A model generated the notes under the pieces. It made no database searches, was not told where the DNA came from, and saw nothing but the letters and a program-made list of their open reading frames with translations. Shown piece by piece: positions 43,711-51,759 of a stretch of 64,000 nt of DNA (positions are counted from its first letter, which is position 1; the number at the start of each line of letters is the position of its first letter). The DNA is from Paracoccaceae bacterium (GTDB lineage: Bacteria > Pseudomonadota > Alphaproteobacteria > Rhodobacterales > Rhodobacteraceae). The DNA lies in assembly GCA_027489355.1 (NCBI GenBank), contig JAIXZY010000039.1, forward strand, positions 62,001-126,000, read 5' to 3'. Made by a program: the position numbers and the translations under genes.

Positions 43711-44499
43711 ATGCGCTCTTCCAAGAAACGCTCGCGTTCCAACCAGAACCGCCCGCGCACCCTCGGCAACATCATCAACCGCGTCTTTGACAGCTCGGGT
43801 CCCGAGGGCAAGGTGCGCGGCACGCCGCAGCAGATCATCGAGAAGTACCAGATGCTTGCGCGCGATGCGCAGCTGTCGAACGACCGCGTGGCAGCCGAGA
43901 ATTTCCTGCAGCACGCCGAACATTACACCAGGATGCTGGCCGAAGCGACGCGCGAGATGGCGGCCGAGCAGGAAGCACGGCAGCAGCAGTACCAGCAGGG
44001 CGGCGGCCAGGGTGGCCAGCAGGGCGGCCAGCCGAACGGCAATGGCGGTCAGCAGCACCAGCCGCGCGGCGACCGGCCCGAGGGTCAGGACCGTCGCGAC
44101 CGCGGGGACCGGCAGGACCGGGGCGACCGGCAGGATCGCGGCGAGCGGCAGGATCGGGGCGAGCGGCAGGACCGGGGCGAACGCCGGCAGGACTTCAACC
44201 GCGACTTCCGCGAGGAGCGCAGCTTCCCGGCGGAAGAGCCGGCCTCGGCGGCCGCGGTGATCGACCTGGACGGCGGCGACGATACCGGGCTGATCGAGAC
44301 GCCGGAATCCTCTGCGCGCCCGCGGGCGGAAGCGGAACCGGCACCGGCGGCCGAACCTGTGGCAGAACCGGCGGCCGAACCGGCGGCGGCGGACGCGGCT
44401 CCGGCGCCCAAGGAAGACCGTCCGCGCCGTCCGCGCGGGCCGCGCAAGCCCAAGGGCGACAAGCCGGATGGCGAGCCGCCCAAGGAAGCGGCGGAATAG
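43711..44499 (+). CDS. DUF4167 protein with Arg/Asp-rich hexapeptide repeats
   Basis: A 262-residue protein whose first 75 residues match DUF4167 (MRSSKKRSRSNQNRPRTLGN, then QMLARDAQLSNDRVAAENFLQHAEHYTRMLAEA), an alphaproteobacterial family found near prfA-prmC. A Gln/Gly-rich region leads to repeats of the type DRQDRG/ERQDRG (residues about 127-160) and a Pro/Ala/Glu-rich tail with EPAAEP repeats. The highly basic and low-complexity nature suggests RNA binding, which is inference. A rho-independent terminator follows. Confidence 0.85.
   Translation: MRSSKKRSRSNQNRPRTLGNIINRVFDSSGPEGKVRGTPQQIIEKYQMLARDAQLSNDRVAAENFLQHAEHYTRMLAEATREMAAEQEARQQQYQQGGGQGGQQGGQPNGNGGQQHQPRGDRPEGQDRRDRGDRQDRGDRQDRGERQDRGERQDRGERRQDFNRDFREERSFPAEEPASAAAVIDLDGGDDTGLIETPESSARPRAEAEPAPAAEPVAEPAAEPAAADAAPAPKEDRPRRPRGPRKPKGDKPDGEPPKEAAE
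44089..44193 (+). repeat. 18-base tandem repeats inside the DUF4167 gene
   Basis: An 18-base unit (for example GACCGGCAGGACCGGGGC) recurs about five times with a GAC/GAG change, encoding DRQDRG and ERQDRG. It is in frame and keeps the reading frame; copy number could vary between strains. Confidence 0.65.
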
Positions 44500-44505
44500 G
44501 CTCAG

Positions 44506-44528
44506 GGGCCGCCTTCGGGCGGCCCTTT
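44506..44528 (+). terminator. Rho-independent terminator of the DUF4167 gene
   Basis: The stem GGGCCGCC and GGCGGCCC with a TTCG loop is followed by TTT, starting 6 bases after the stop codon. The TTCG loop is a very stable tetraloop. Confidence 0.82.
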
Positions 44529-44545
44529 GCATCGGGGGGCAGCAG

Positions 44546-45469
44546 ATGCGGGGCGTGGTCTCGATCGGCGAGTGCATGGTCGAGTTCTTCGATCGCGGCG
44601 ACGGGCTGTGGCAGCGCGGCTTTGCCGGGGACACGCTGAATGTCGCCTGGGCGCTGCGGGCGCTGCTTCCTGCCGAGATTCCGGTGGACTACCTGACGCG
44701 GGTTGGGCGCGATGCGGTGTCGCAGGCCATGCTGGACTTCATCGCGGACGCCGGGATCGGCACCGGCAGCATCACCCGCGACCTTGACCGGACCGTCGGC
44801 CTTTACACCATCGCCACCGACGCCAAGGGCGAGCGAAGCTTCAGCTACTGGCGCGACAACTCGGCCGCGCGGGGGCTGGCGGGGGATGCCGCCCATCTGC
44901 ATCGCAGCCTGACCGGCGCCCGGCTGGTCTACCTTTCGGGGATCACCGCGGCGATTGTCGGAGCGCAAGGGCGCGAGGCGCTGCTGGATGCCCTCTTTCA
45001 GGCCCGGGCGCAGGGTGCGCTGGTGGCCTTCGACCCGAACTACCGCGCGCGGCTTTGGGACAGTGCCGAGGCGATGCGCAACTTCATCCGCCGGATCGCC
45101 GGGCTGGCCGATATCCTGTTGCCGACCTTCGACGACGAGGCCGCAGGGTTCGGCGACACCACGCCGGCGGCGACTGCGGCCCGTCTGACGGGCTGGGGCT
45201 GCGGTGAGGTGGTGGTGAAGAACGGCTCGAAACCGACGCTTCTGTGCACGGCGACTGGGGCGACCGAGCATCCCCCTGCCAGCGAGGGGACCCCCGTCGA
45301 TACCACGGGTGCAGGGGATGGCTTCAACGGCGGCTACCTTGCGGCCCGGCTGACCGGACATGCGCCGGAGCGGGCGGTGCAGGTGGCGCAGGCGGTGGCG
45401 GCGCGGGTGATCACCCGGCGCGGGGCGCTGGCCCCAATGGATGCGTTGCGAGGGGCGGCCGGGCTGTAA
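44546..45469 (+). CDS. kdgK: PfkB-family sugar kinase, 2-dehydro-3-deoxygluconokinase-like
   Basis: A 307-residue PfkB kinase. The N-terminus MRGVVSIGECMVEFF with GFAGDTLNVAWALRALLP is typical of KdgK, which phosphorylates 2-keto-3-deoxygluconate in the Entner-Doudoroff type route. The C-terminal nucleotide/catalytic motif is DTTGAGDGFNGGYLAARL. Related kinases act on ribose or fructose, so the exact sugar is inferred. It begins 18 bases after a terminator, so it probably has its own promoter. Confidence 0.85.
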   Translation: MRGVVSIGECMVEFFDRGDGLWQRGFAGDTLNVAWALRALLPAEIPVDYLTRVGRDAVSQAMLDFIADAGIGTGSITRDLDRTVGLYTIATDAKGERSFSYWRDNSAARGLAGDAAHLHRSLTGARLVYLSGITAAIVGAQGREALLDALFQARAQGALVAFDPNYRARLWDSAEAMRNFIRRIAGLADILLPTFDDEAAGFGDTTPAATAARLTGWGCGEVVVKNGSKPTLLCTATGATEHPPASEGTPVDTTGAGDGFNGGYLAARLTGHAPERAVQVAQAVAARVITRRGALAPMDALRGAAGL

Positions 45470-45561
45470 GGAAATGGTCTCCGGGCGCAAGCCCGAAGAC
45501 CAGCCGAGGCCGAAGGTTGAAAGCAGGGGACATGCGCCTTGCCCCGGACCCGGACCGGACG

Positions 45562-45583
45562 CGGGGATGAGTGACCATCCCCG
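45562..45583. terminator. Hairpin between convergent kdgK and fasciclin genes
   Basis: The 8-base stem CGGGGATG and CATCCCCG with an AGTGAC loop lies between the two gene ends, 93 bases after kdgK and 15 bases after the fasciclin stop on the other strand. There is no T-tract. Confidence 0.55.
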
Positions 45584-45597
45584 GCCCGATTTCGGCG

Positions 45598-46143
45598 TCA
45601 CATGGCCGGCAGAAGCACCGTGTCGATCACATGGATCACGCCGTTCGACTGCTTGACGTCGGCGATGGTGACGGTGGCCACGTTGCCCTGGCCGTCCTTG
45701 ATCTTGATCGCATCGCCCTCGACCATCGCGGTGAACTCGCAGCCGCCCACGGTCTTGACCGGGTGCATCCCGCCGTCATCCGCGATCATCTTGTTGATGT
45801 CGGCCGCCATCGCATTGGCCGCGACGACGTGGCAGGTCAGGATCTTGGTCAGCTGATCCTTGTTTTCCGGCTTCAGAAGCGTGTCCACGGTGCCGGCGGA
45901 CAGCTTGGCGAAGGCCTCGTTGGTCGGCGCGAACACGGTGAACGGACCTTCGCCCGACAGCGTCTCGACCAGCCCGGCAGCCTGAACGGCGGCGACGAGC
46001 GTGGTGTGGTCCTTCGAGTTGACCGCGTTCTCGACGATGGTCTTGTCCTCGAACATCGGCGCGCCGCCGACCATCGGATTCTCGGCCAGTGCCATGCCGG
46101 TGGTCAGGGCCAGGATCGCGGTCGCAATCTTAAGGGATTTCAT
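45598..46143 (-). CDS. Exported fasciclin (FAS1) domain protein
   Basis: A 181-residue protein with signal peptide MKSLKIATAILALTTGMALA and one FAS1 domain: TLVAAVQAAGLVETLSGEGPFTVFAPTNEAFAKL, and a C-terminal NGVIHVIDTVLLP, the family's H2 motif. FAS1 proteins mediate adhesion or surface association. The anti-sigma and sigma genes lie directly upstream on the same strand, so it is probably the structural gene of that regulatory unit. Confidence 0.9.
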   Translation of the reverse strand: MKSLKIATAILALTTGMALAENPMVGGAPMFEDKTIVENAVNSKDHTTLVAAVQAAGLVETLSGEGPFTVFAPTNEAFAKLSAGTVDTLLKPENKDQLTKILTCHVVAANAMAADINKMIADDGGMHPVKTVGGCEFTAMVEGDAIKIKDGQGNVATVTIADVKQSNGVIHVIDTVLLPAM

Positions 46144-46248
46144 CGTCGTTTCCTCCGGTTACGGGCGGGGTCATTCCCGCCTCACACCTGAAGGAACGGA
46201 GCGCTTTTGCTGAAGTTTCGCAGCGGCGGGCCGCTCGCGTTTTCGTGA

Positions 46249-46899
46249 TCAGGCGCCGATCTCGGCGGTCAGGATCACCGGGCCGGTGGGGGCACCGGTG
46301 GGCGAACCGCCCTCGGGCTCGATCGACACGGCCAGGACGAAGCCCGCCGGCGGCACCGGGTAGGAGACGACCAGCGGGCGGTCCTGCAACAGGCCAAGCG
46401 AGACCGGGGCCGCGCCGGGGGCGATCACCCAAAGCTCGTGCACTTGGCCCGGTACAGCGGGGACTCCGGCGACGCGGTTGACCTGCAAGCTGCCGCCGAA
46501 ATGGGTGACGCGGTAGGCCAGCCGGTTGTCGGCGGTGGCAAGCGTCGCGACGGGCATGGGGCGCGGCGGGGCCAGGATCGCGACAGTCACCAGCGACAGG
46601 GCGGTGGCGACAGCCGCGCCTGAGAGCCAGCCGAACAGCCCGAAGCGCCGGGCGGCGACCGGTTTCGGGAAAAGCCGCGCCTCGATCTTCGGCAGAAGGT
46701 TCGGGGCAGGGGCCTCGGCAAAACCGTCGTTCAGGCCCGAGAGCCTGCCTTCCCACTCGGCCACGCGCGCCGCGAAGGCCGGGTCGCGCCTGATCCGGGC
46801 CTCGACCTCGGCCCGTTCGGCCGCGTCCAGCACGCCTAGCACATATTCGGCTGCCAGCGCGTCCTCGGCCTCGCGGGGGGTGAAGGCGGTGTCGGTCAT
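46249..46899 (-). CDS. Anti-sigma factor (RskA-like)
   Basis: A 216-residue protein with a cytoplasmic N-terminal anti-sigma-like helix bundle (EDALAAEYVLGVLDAAERAEVEARIRRDPAFAARVAEWE), one membrane span near residues 90-110 (GWLSGAAVATALSLVTVAIL), and a periplasmic RskA domain with VHELWVIAPGAAPVSLGLL. Its start codon ATGA overlaps the sigma gene stop, showing translational coupling. In the family it holds the sigma factor inactive until a signal, often redox or envelope stress. I choose MTDTAFTPRE. Confidence 0.9.
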   Translation of the reverse strand: MTDTAFTPREAEDALAAEYVLGVLDAAERAEVEARIRRDPAFAARVAEWEGRLSGLNDGFAEAPAPNLLPKIEARLFPKPVAARRFGLFGWLSGAAVATALSLVTVAILAPPRPMPVATLATADNRLAYRVTHFGGSLQVNRVAGVPAVPGQVHELWVIAPGAAPVSLGLLQDRPLVVSYPVPPAGFVLAVSIEPEGGSPTGAPTGPVILTAEIGA

Positions 46900-47429
46900 G
46901 CGTCCAGACACTCCTTCAGCTTGAGAAGGCTGCGGCGCAACCAGGTCCGCATCGTGTTCAAGGGCACGGCGTGGCGCGCGGCGAGGTCCAGGTAGGACAG
47001 CCCGTTCAGATAGGCCCCGCGCACGGCTTCGGCCTTGTCGGGGTCAAGCGTGCCGAAACAGTCGGCCATCCGCCGCGCCTCGCTCTGGGCCACCAGCCGG
47101 GTTTCCGCGCGCGGGGTGGCGTCCTGCACCGAGTCGAGCCCATCGTCCGAGTGGGCTTCGGGCCGGGCGCGCAGCCGGTCGATGGCAAGGTTCCGGGTAA
47201 TGGCGATCAGCCAGCTCATGCCCCGGCCCTTGGCCGGATCATAGCGCCCGGCGCGCAGCCAGACCCGTGTGTAGACCTCTTGCAAGGCATCCTCCGCCTC
47301 GGCGCGTTCCCTGAGCATACGGAGGAGAACCCCCATGAGTTTCGCCGAGCTGACACGATAGAGCGTGCGGAAGGCAGCACGGTCCCCGGCAGCGCATTTC
47401 GTGATCAAATCGGCGACGGGATCGTCCAT
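46896..47429 (-). CDS. ECF-type RNA polymerase sigma factor
   Basis: A 177-residue sigma-70 family ECF factor. Region 2 reads RAEAEDALQEVYTRVWLRAGRYDPAKGRGMSWLIAITRNLAIDRLRAR, and region 4 includes AVRGAYLNGLSYLDLAARHAVPLNTMRTWLRRSLLKLKECL. It is the first gene of a sigma/anti-sigma/fasciclin run. No convincing self-recognised promoter could be read. Pairing with an RskA-type partner suggests the SigK-like subgroup, which is inference. Confidence 0.9.
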   Translation of the reverse strand: MDDPVADLITKCAAGDRAAFRTLYRVSSAKLMGVLLRMLRERAEAEDALQEVYTRVWLRAGRYDPAKGRGMSWLIAITRNLAIDRLRARPEAHSDDGLDSVQDATPRAETRLVAQSEARRMADCFGTLDPDKAEAVRGAYLNGLSYLDLAARHAVPLNTMRTWLRRSLLKLKECLDA

Positions 47430-47477
47430 GCGGGCGACGTTAAGGATTTTCGCCCGCCGCGCAAGGCTTTGCAGGGT

Positions 47478-49517
47478 TTACCCGCGCCGCCGCCGCCGGC
47501 CGCCCTCGCCGCCCTGTCCGGCGGTGTTGAAGCTCACGTCCGGCAGGTGGACGATCCCGTTCAGGTTCGGGAACGGGTCGACCGCATGCGGGATGGCGTT
47601 GGCGTTGACGAAATGCTCCTGGAAGCGGGGCTCGATGGCGGTCTCGACCTTGTGGATCTGATGGACCGTCGCCTCGATCTGGTCGCGCGCCGCGACGTTG
47701 CACAGCGCGATGCGCGCGCCCGTCCCGGCGGCGTTCCCGGCGCTGGTGACGCGGTCCAGCGGCACGTCCGGGATCATCCCCAAGACCATCGCGTGCTTCG
47801 GGCTGATATGCGCGCCGAACGCCCCGGCGAGCGTTACCCGGTCCACGGTGTCGACGCCCATCTCGTCCATCAACAGCCGCGCGCCCGCGTAGAGCGCCGA
47901 CTTGGCCAGCTGGATCGCCCGGATGTCGCCCTGGGTCACGCTGATCCGCGGCCCGCCTTCGGCGCTTCCGTCGTAAAGGAGGTAGCTGTGCGTCCGTCCC
48001 GAGGGTTCGCAGCGCGCGGTCCCGGTCTGGTCCGGTCCGCCGATCAGGCCGCCCGCGTCCACAAGGCCCGCAATCCGCATCTCTGCCACCGCCTCGATGA
48101 TGCCCGAGCCGCAGATGCCTGTCACGCCGGTGGCCTTCGTTGCGTCGGCAAAGCCGGGGTCATCCGACCAGAGGTCCGAGCCGATCACCCGGAAACGCGG
48201 CTCCTTGGTCACAGGGTCGATCTCTACCCGCTCGATTGCCCCCGGCGCGGCGCGCTGGCCGGAAGAAATCTGCGCGCCCTCGAAGGCCGGGCCGGTGGGT
48301 GAGGAGCAGGCGAGGACGCGGCTTTCGTTGCCCAGAAGGATCTCGGCATTGGTGCCGACGTCAACAATCAGCACCATGTCCTTTGATTTGTTCGGCTCTT
48401 CGGACAATGCCACCGCCGCCGCATCCGCTCCCACGTGGCCCGCGATGCAGGGCAGGACATAGACCCGGGCGTTGCGGTTGAGGTTGGTGAGGTCAAGGTC
48501 GCGGGCATCCAGCGACAGCGAGCCGGACGTGGCTAGCGCGAAGGGCGCCTGACCCAGTTCGACCGGATCGACCCCCAGGAACAGGTGGTGCATCACCGGG
48601 TTGAAGACGATGACCATCTCGTAGATCGCGGCCGCATCGACGCCCGCCTCTTCGGCAATCGCCTTGCCCAGGGTGTTGATCGCCTCGCGCACGACGCGGG
48701 TCATCTCGACATCGCCGCCGGGGTTCATCATCGCGTAGCTCACGCGGGACATCAGGTCCTCGCCGAAGCGGATCTGCGGGTTCATCAGGCCGCTGGAGGC
48801 CAGCACCTTGCCGTCCGACAGGTCGCACAGATGCGCGGCGATGGTGGTGGAGCCGAGGTCGACGGCAAGGCCCAGAAGCGGCCCCTCGTGGAAGCCGGGG
48901 AAGATGTCGAGGACGCGGGTCTTGGCGTCATGGTTTCCCTTGTGCAGGACGACCGTGACCTTCCATTCCCCCTTGCGCAGGACGGGCTGCAAGCGGCGCA
49001 GGACCGAAAGGTCGGCCTCGATCCCGTCGACCTGCCACTGGTCCTTGAGCGCCCGCGCAAGGCGTTCGAAATCGCCGGTGGGCTCGTGCATGTCGGGTTC
49101 TTCGACCTCGACATAGACGGCGCGGGTGGCGGGGTCCATGACCATGACCCGCTCGGTCGCGGACTTGCGGATGACCTGCTTGTGGACCTGGCTTTCTGGC
49201 GGCACGTCGATGACCACGTCGCCCATCACCTTGGCCTGGCAGCCCAGACGCCGCCCGTCCATCAGCCCGCGGATGCGCTTGTAGCGATCCTCGACCGCGT
49301 TCCATTCGGACAGCGCGTCCTCGGCCACGGTGACGCCGTGCTTCGGGAACTCGCCATAGCCCGGCGTGATCTGGCACTTGGAACAGATGCCGCGCCCGCC
49401 GCAGACGCTGTCCAGGTCCACGCCCAGCTGCCGCGCGGCGGTCAGGACCGGGGTGCCAAGGGCGAACCGCCCCCGCTTGCCCGAGGGGGTGAAGATCACG
49501 AGTGCATCGTCGGTCAT
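47478..49517 (-). CDS. ASKHA-domain protein with N-terminal [2Fe-2S] ferredoxin (corrinoid activation family)
   Basis: A 679-residue protein. The N-terminal domain has VCGGRGICSKCQITPGYGEF, a plant-type ferredoxin cysteine pattern. The long C-terminal region has LAVDLGSTTIAAHLCDL, an ASKHA-type phosphate-binding loop, and VLIVDVGTNAEILLGN and ILGMIPDVPLDRV. Family members such as RamA activate corrinoid proteins in methyl transfer by ATP-driven reduction. Here no corrinoid protein or methyltransferase of that type is adjacent, so the partner is unknown. The C-terminus GGRRRRRG is strongly basic. I start at MTDDALVIFTPSGKRG. Confidence 0.85.
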   Translation of the reverse strand: MTDDALVIFTPSGKRGRFALGTPVLTAARQLGVDLDSVCGGRGICSKCQITPGYGEFPKHGVTVAEDALSEWNAVEDRYKRIRGLMDGRRLGCQAKVMGDVVIDVPPESQVHKQVIRKSATERVMVMDPATRAVYVEVEEPDMHEPTGDFERLARALKDQWQVDGIEADLSVLRRLQPVLRKGEWKVTVVLHKGNHDAKTRVLDIFPGFHEGPLLGLAVDLGSTTIAAHLCDLSDGKVLASSGLMNPQIRFGEDLMSRVSYAMMNPGGDVEMTRVVREAINTLGKAIAEEAGVDAAAIYEMVIVFNPVMHHLFLGVDPVELGQAPFALATSGSLSLDARDLDLTNLNRNARVYVLPCIAGHVGADAAAVALSEEPNKSKDMVLIVDVGTNAEILLGNESRVLACSSPTGPAFEGAQISSGQRAAPGAIERVEIDPVTKEPRFRVIGSDLWSDDPGFADATKATGVTGICGSGIIEAVAEMRIAGLVDAGGLIGGPDQTGTARCEPSGRTHSYLLYDGSAEGGPRISVTQGDIRAIQLAKSALYAGARLLMDEMGVDTVDRVTLAGAFGAHISPKHAMVLGMIPDVPLDRVTSAGNAAGTGARIALCNVAARDQIEATVHQIHKVETAIEPRFQEHFVNANAIPHAVDPFPNLNGIVHLPDVSFNTAGQGGEGGRRRRRG

Positions 49518-49726
49518 TCTGCGGTCTTTCTTCGAGGCCACGTCGTCTGCGCCACGCGGTTGTAAACCGCGCGCGGGCAGGGGCAATGCCGGTTTGCGGC
49601 AGATGCCGCGCCTATTCCGGCACGCGGGCTTTCCTTGACAGGCCCGGTGCCCGGTGCGACCCTTCTGCACGGTTTCTCCATGTGTTGACCAGTGTCCTCG
49701 TGCTTCTCGGCCAGAGAGGTATCCGC

Positions 49727-50512
49727 ATGGCAGGCTCTTTCTCGGATGGTGCAGCCTATGAACGGCTCATGGGGCGGTGGAGCCGTCGCGTGGCCGATCC
49801 GTTCCTGTCCTGGCTGGACCCGGCCCCCGGGGGCGAATGGATCGACATCGGCTGCGGCAATGGCGCCTTCTCGGAAGAGATCCTGGCCCGCTGCGCGCCG
49901 CGGCGGCTTCTGGGCATCGACCCAGCGCCCGACCAGATCGCCTTTGCCCGGTCGCGGCTGGCCAACCACCCGGCCGCCGAGTTCGCGCTTGGCGATGCGC
50001 AGGCCCTGGACAGCGCCGATGACAGTTTCGACGTGGCGGGCATGGCGCTGGTCCTTGTCTTCCTGCCGGACCCGCAGCGGGCGGTGCGCGAGATGGCGCG
50101 CGTCGTGCGGCCCAGCGGTCTTGTTGCCAGCTACATGTGGGACGTGCCGGGGCGCGGTCTGCCGCTCTGGCCGGTCTATGCCGCCTGCGCCTCGCTTGGG
50201 CATGGCAGCCCGCTGCCGCCCAGTTCCGCCCTGTCCACCGCGGAGGCGATGCACCGGCTTTGGGTCGAGGCAGGTCTGCAGTCGGTGGAAAGCCGGCGGA
50301 TCGAAATCACCGTCAGCTTTGCCGATTTCGACGATTTCTGGGACAGCAACTCGATCCCCATCGGGCCGCAGGGCGCTCTTCTGGCCAGCCTCTCGCCGTC
50401 GCAGATCGACGCGGTGAAGGCGGTGCTGCGCGACATGCTGCCGCCCGAGGCGGATGGGTCGATCCGCTATCAGGCCGCAGCCTCGGCGGTGAAGGGCAGG
50501 GTGGCGGGCTAG
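49727..50512 (+). CDS. Class I SAM-dependent methyltransferase
   Basis: A 261-residue methyltransferase. Motif I is EWIDIGCGNGAFSEEIL near residue 37 and the acidic motif II is LGIDPAPDQIAFA; FALGDAQALD is motif III. The fold resembles the UbiE/BioC-like group, which methylates small molecules, but the substrate cannot be inferred. The opening MAGSFSDGAAYERLMGRWSRRV suggests the 'Methyltransf_11' type. It is divergent from the ASKHA gene and its end overlaps the convergent CoA-transferase end by 4 bases. Confidence 0.85.
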   Translation: MAGSFSDGAAYERLMGRWSRRVADPFLSWLDPAPGGEWIDIGCGNGAFSEEILARCAPRRLLGIDPAPDQIAFARSRLANHPAAEFALGDAQALDSADDSFDVAGMALVLVFLPDPQRAVREMARVVRPSGLVASYMWDVPGRGLPLWPVYAACASLGHGSPLPPSSALSTAEAMHRLWVEAGLQSVESRRIEITVSFADFDDFWDSNSIPIGPQGALLASLSPSQIDAVKAVLRDMLPPEADGSIRYQAAASAVKGRVAG

Positions 50513-51675
50513 GCTTTCCCGGTCGCGGGTCCATCCGAGTTAAGCCAGTCGAGGATCGCCGTCCGGTCCCCGTCCAGCCGCGGGGCCGGGGGCAGCGCGG
50601 TCGCCTCGGGCAGGGTGGACATCTTGATCGGGTTGCCCGGTGCGGTGAAGGCCGGGCCGCCCGGCTGGGCTGCCACCGGCAGGATCATGTTGCGGGCGCG
50701 CAGCTGCGGGTCGGCCAGCACCTCGACCATGTCCTGCACCCGCGCAGTGGGCAGGCCGGCGGCATCTAGCACCGCCAGCCAGTGCGCGACGGGCTGGCTC
50801 AGGGTCACCGTCTCGATCAGGCGCTTCAGCAGCGCGTGGTTCTCGCAGCGCGCGGCGTTGGTGGCAAAGCGGGGGTCCTGCGCGATGGCAAGGCCCAGCG
50901 TGTCGCACAGCCTGCCGAACATCGCGTCGTTCCCCGCGGCGATGACGACGAAGCCGTCCTGGGCGCGGTAGGTGGCGAAGGGGGTGATCGTGGGATGCCG
51001 CGAGCCAGTGGGCACGGGGGCGGTGCCGGTGGCCGAGGCGATGGCCAGAGCATGTTCCTGGATCGCAAGCTGGCTGTCCAGCATCGCCACGTCGATGAAG
51101 GCGCCCTCGCCGGTCTTCTCGCGCTGGTAGAGCGCCGCGAGGATCCCCTGCGCCAGGTACATCCCGGCCACGATGTCACCGATGCTGGCGCCAACCCGGA
51201 CCGGGGGGCCGCCCGTTTCCCCGGTGATCGACATCACGCCGCCGCGGGCCTGCACGACCATGTCATAGGCCGGTTTCATTGCGTCCGGCCCCGTCTGACC
51301 GAAGCCCGAGACCGCGGCGTAGACCAGCCGGGGATGGCGGGCGTGGAGGACCTCCCAGCCGAAGCCCAGCCGCGCCATCACGCCGGGGCGGTAGTTTTCC
51401 ACCAGCACATCGGCGCGGGCAACGAGCCTTTCGAAGATCGCCCGGTCCTCCGCCGCCTTCAGGTCCAGTGCGATGGACTGCTTGCCCGCGTTCAGGGTCG
51501 CGAAATAGGCGCTTTCGCCCGCAACGAACGGCGGAAAGGCGCGGGTGTCGTCGCCGGTGCCGGGCCGTTCCACCTTGATCACCCGCGCACCCAGGTCCTG
51601 GAGGCTTTGCGTGCAGAAGGGACCTGCGAGCACATGCGTCAGGTCGAGGATCAGGATGCCGTCCAGGGGTGCCAT
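50509..51675 (-). CDS. CaiB/BaiF family CoA-transferase (class III)
   Basis: A 388-residue class III CoA-transferase, which moves CoA between carboxylic acids. The N-terminus MAPLDGILILDLTHVLAGPFCTQSLQDLGARVIKVERPGTGDDTR is characteristic, with the CoA-binding KVE and, later, VENYRPGVMARLGFG. GGVMSITGETGGPPVRVGASIGD is also a family block. The acid substrate is unknown. It converges on the methyltransferase gene and is divergent from the ABC-F gene. Confidence 0.92.
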   Translation of the reverse strand: MAPLDGILILDLTHVLAGPFCTQSLQDLGARVIKVERPGTGDDTRAFPPFVAGESAYFATLNAGKQSIALDLKAAEDRAIFERLVARADVLVENYRPGVMARLGFGWEVLHARHPRLVYAAVSGFGQTGPDAMKPAYDMVVQARGGVMSITGETGGPPVRVGASIGDIVAGMYLAQGILAALYQREKTGEGAFIDVAMLDSQLAIQEHALAIASATGTAPVPTGSRHPTITPFATYRAQDGFVVIAAGNDAMFGRLCDTLGLAIAQDPRFATNAARCENHALLKRLIETVTLSQPVAHWLAVLDAAGLPTARVQDMVEVLADPQLRARNMILPVAAQPGGPAFTAPGNPIKMSTLPEATALPPAPRLDGDRTAILDWLNSDGPATGKA

Positions 51676-51759
51676 GCGAGTCTCCGTTTTTTCCGGCCAT
51701 TACCCTGCCGGCGGGGGCCAGACGTTGACGCCGGTCAAATCCCCCTCTACCTCGCCCGC

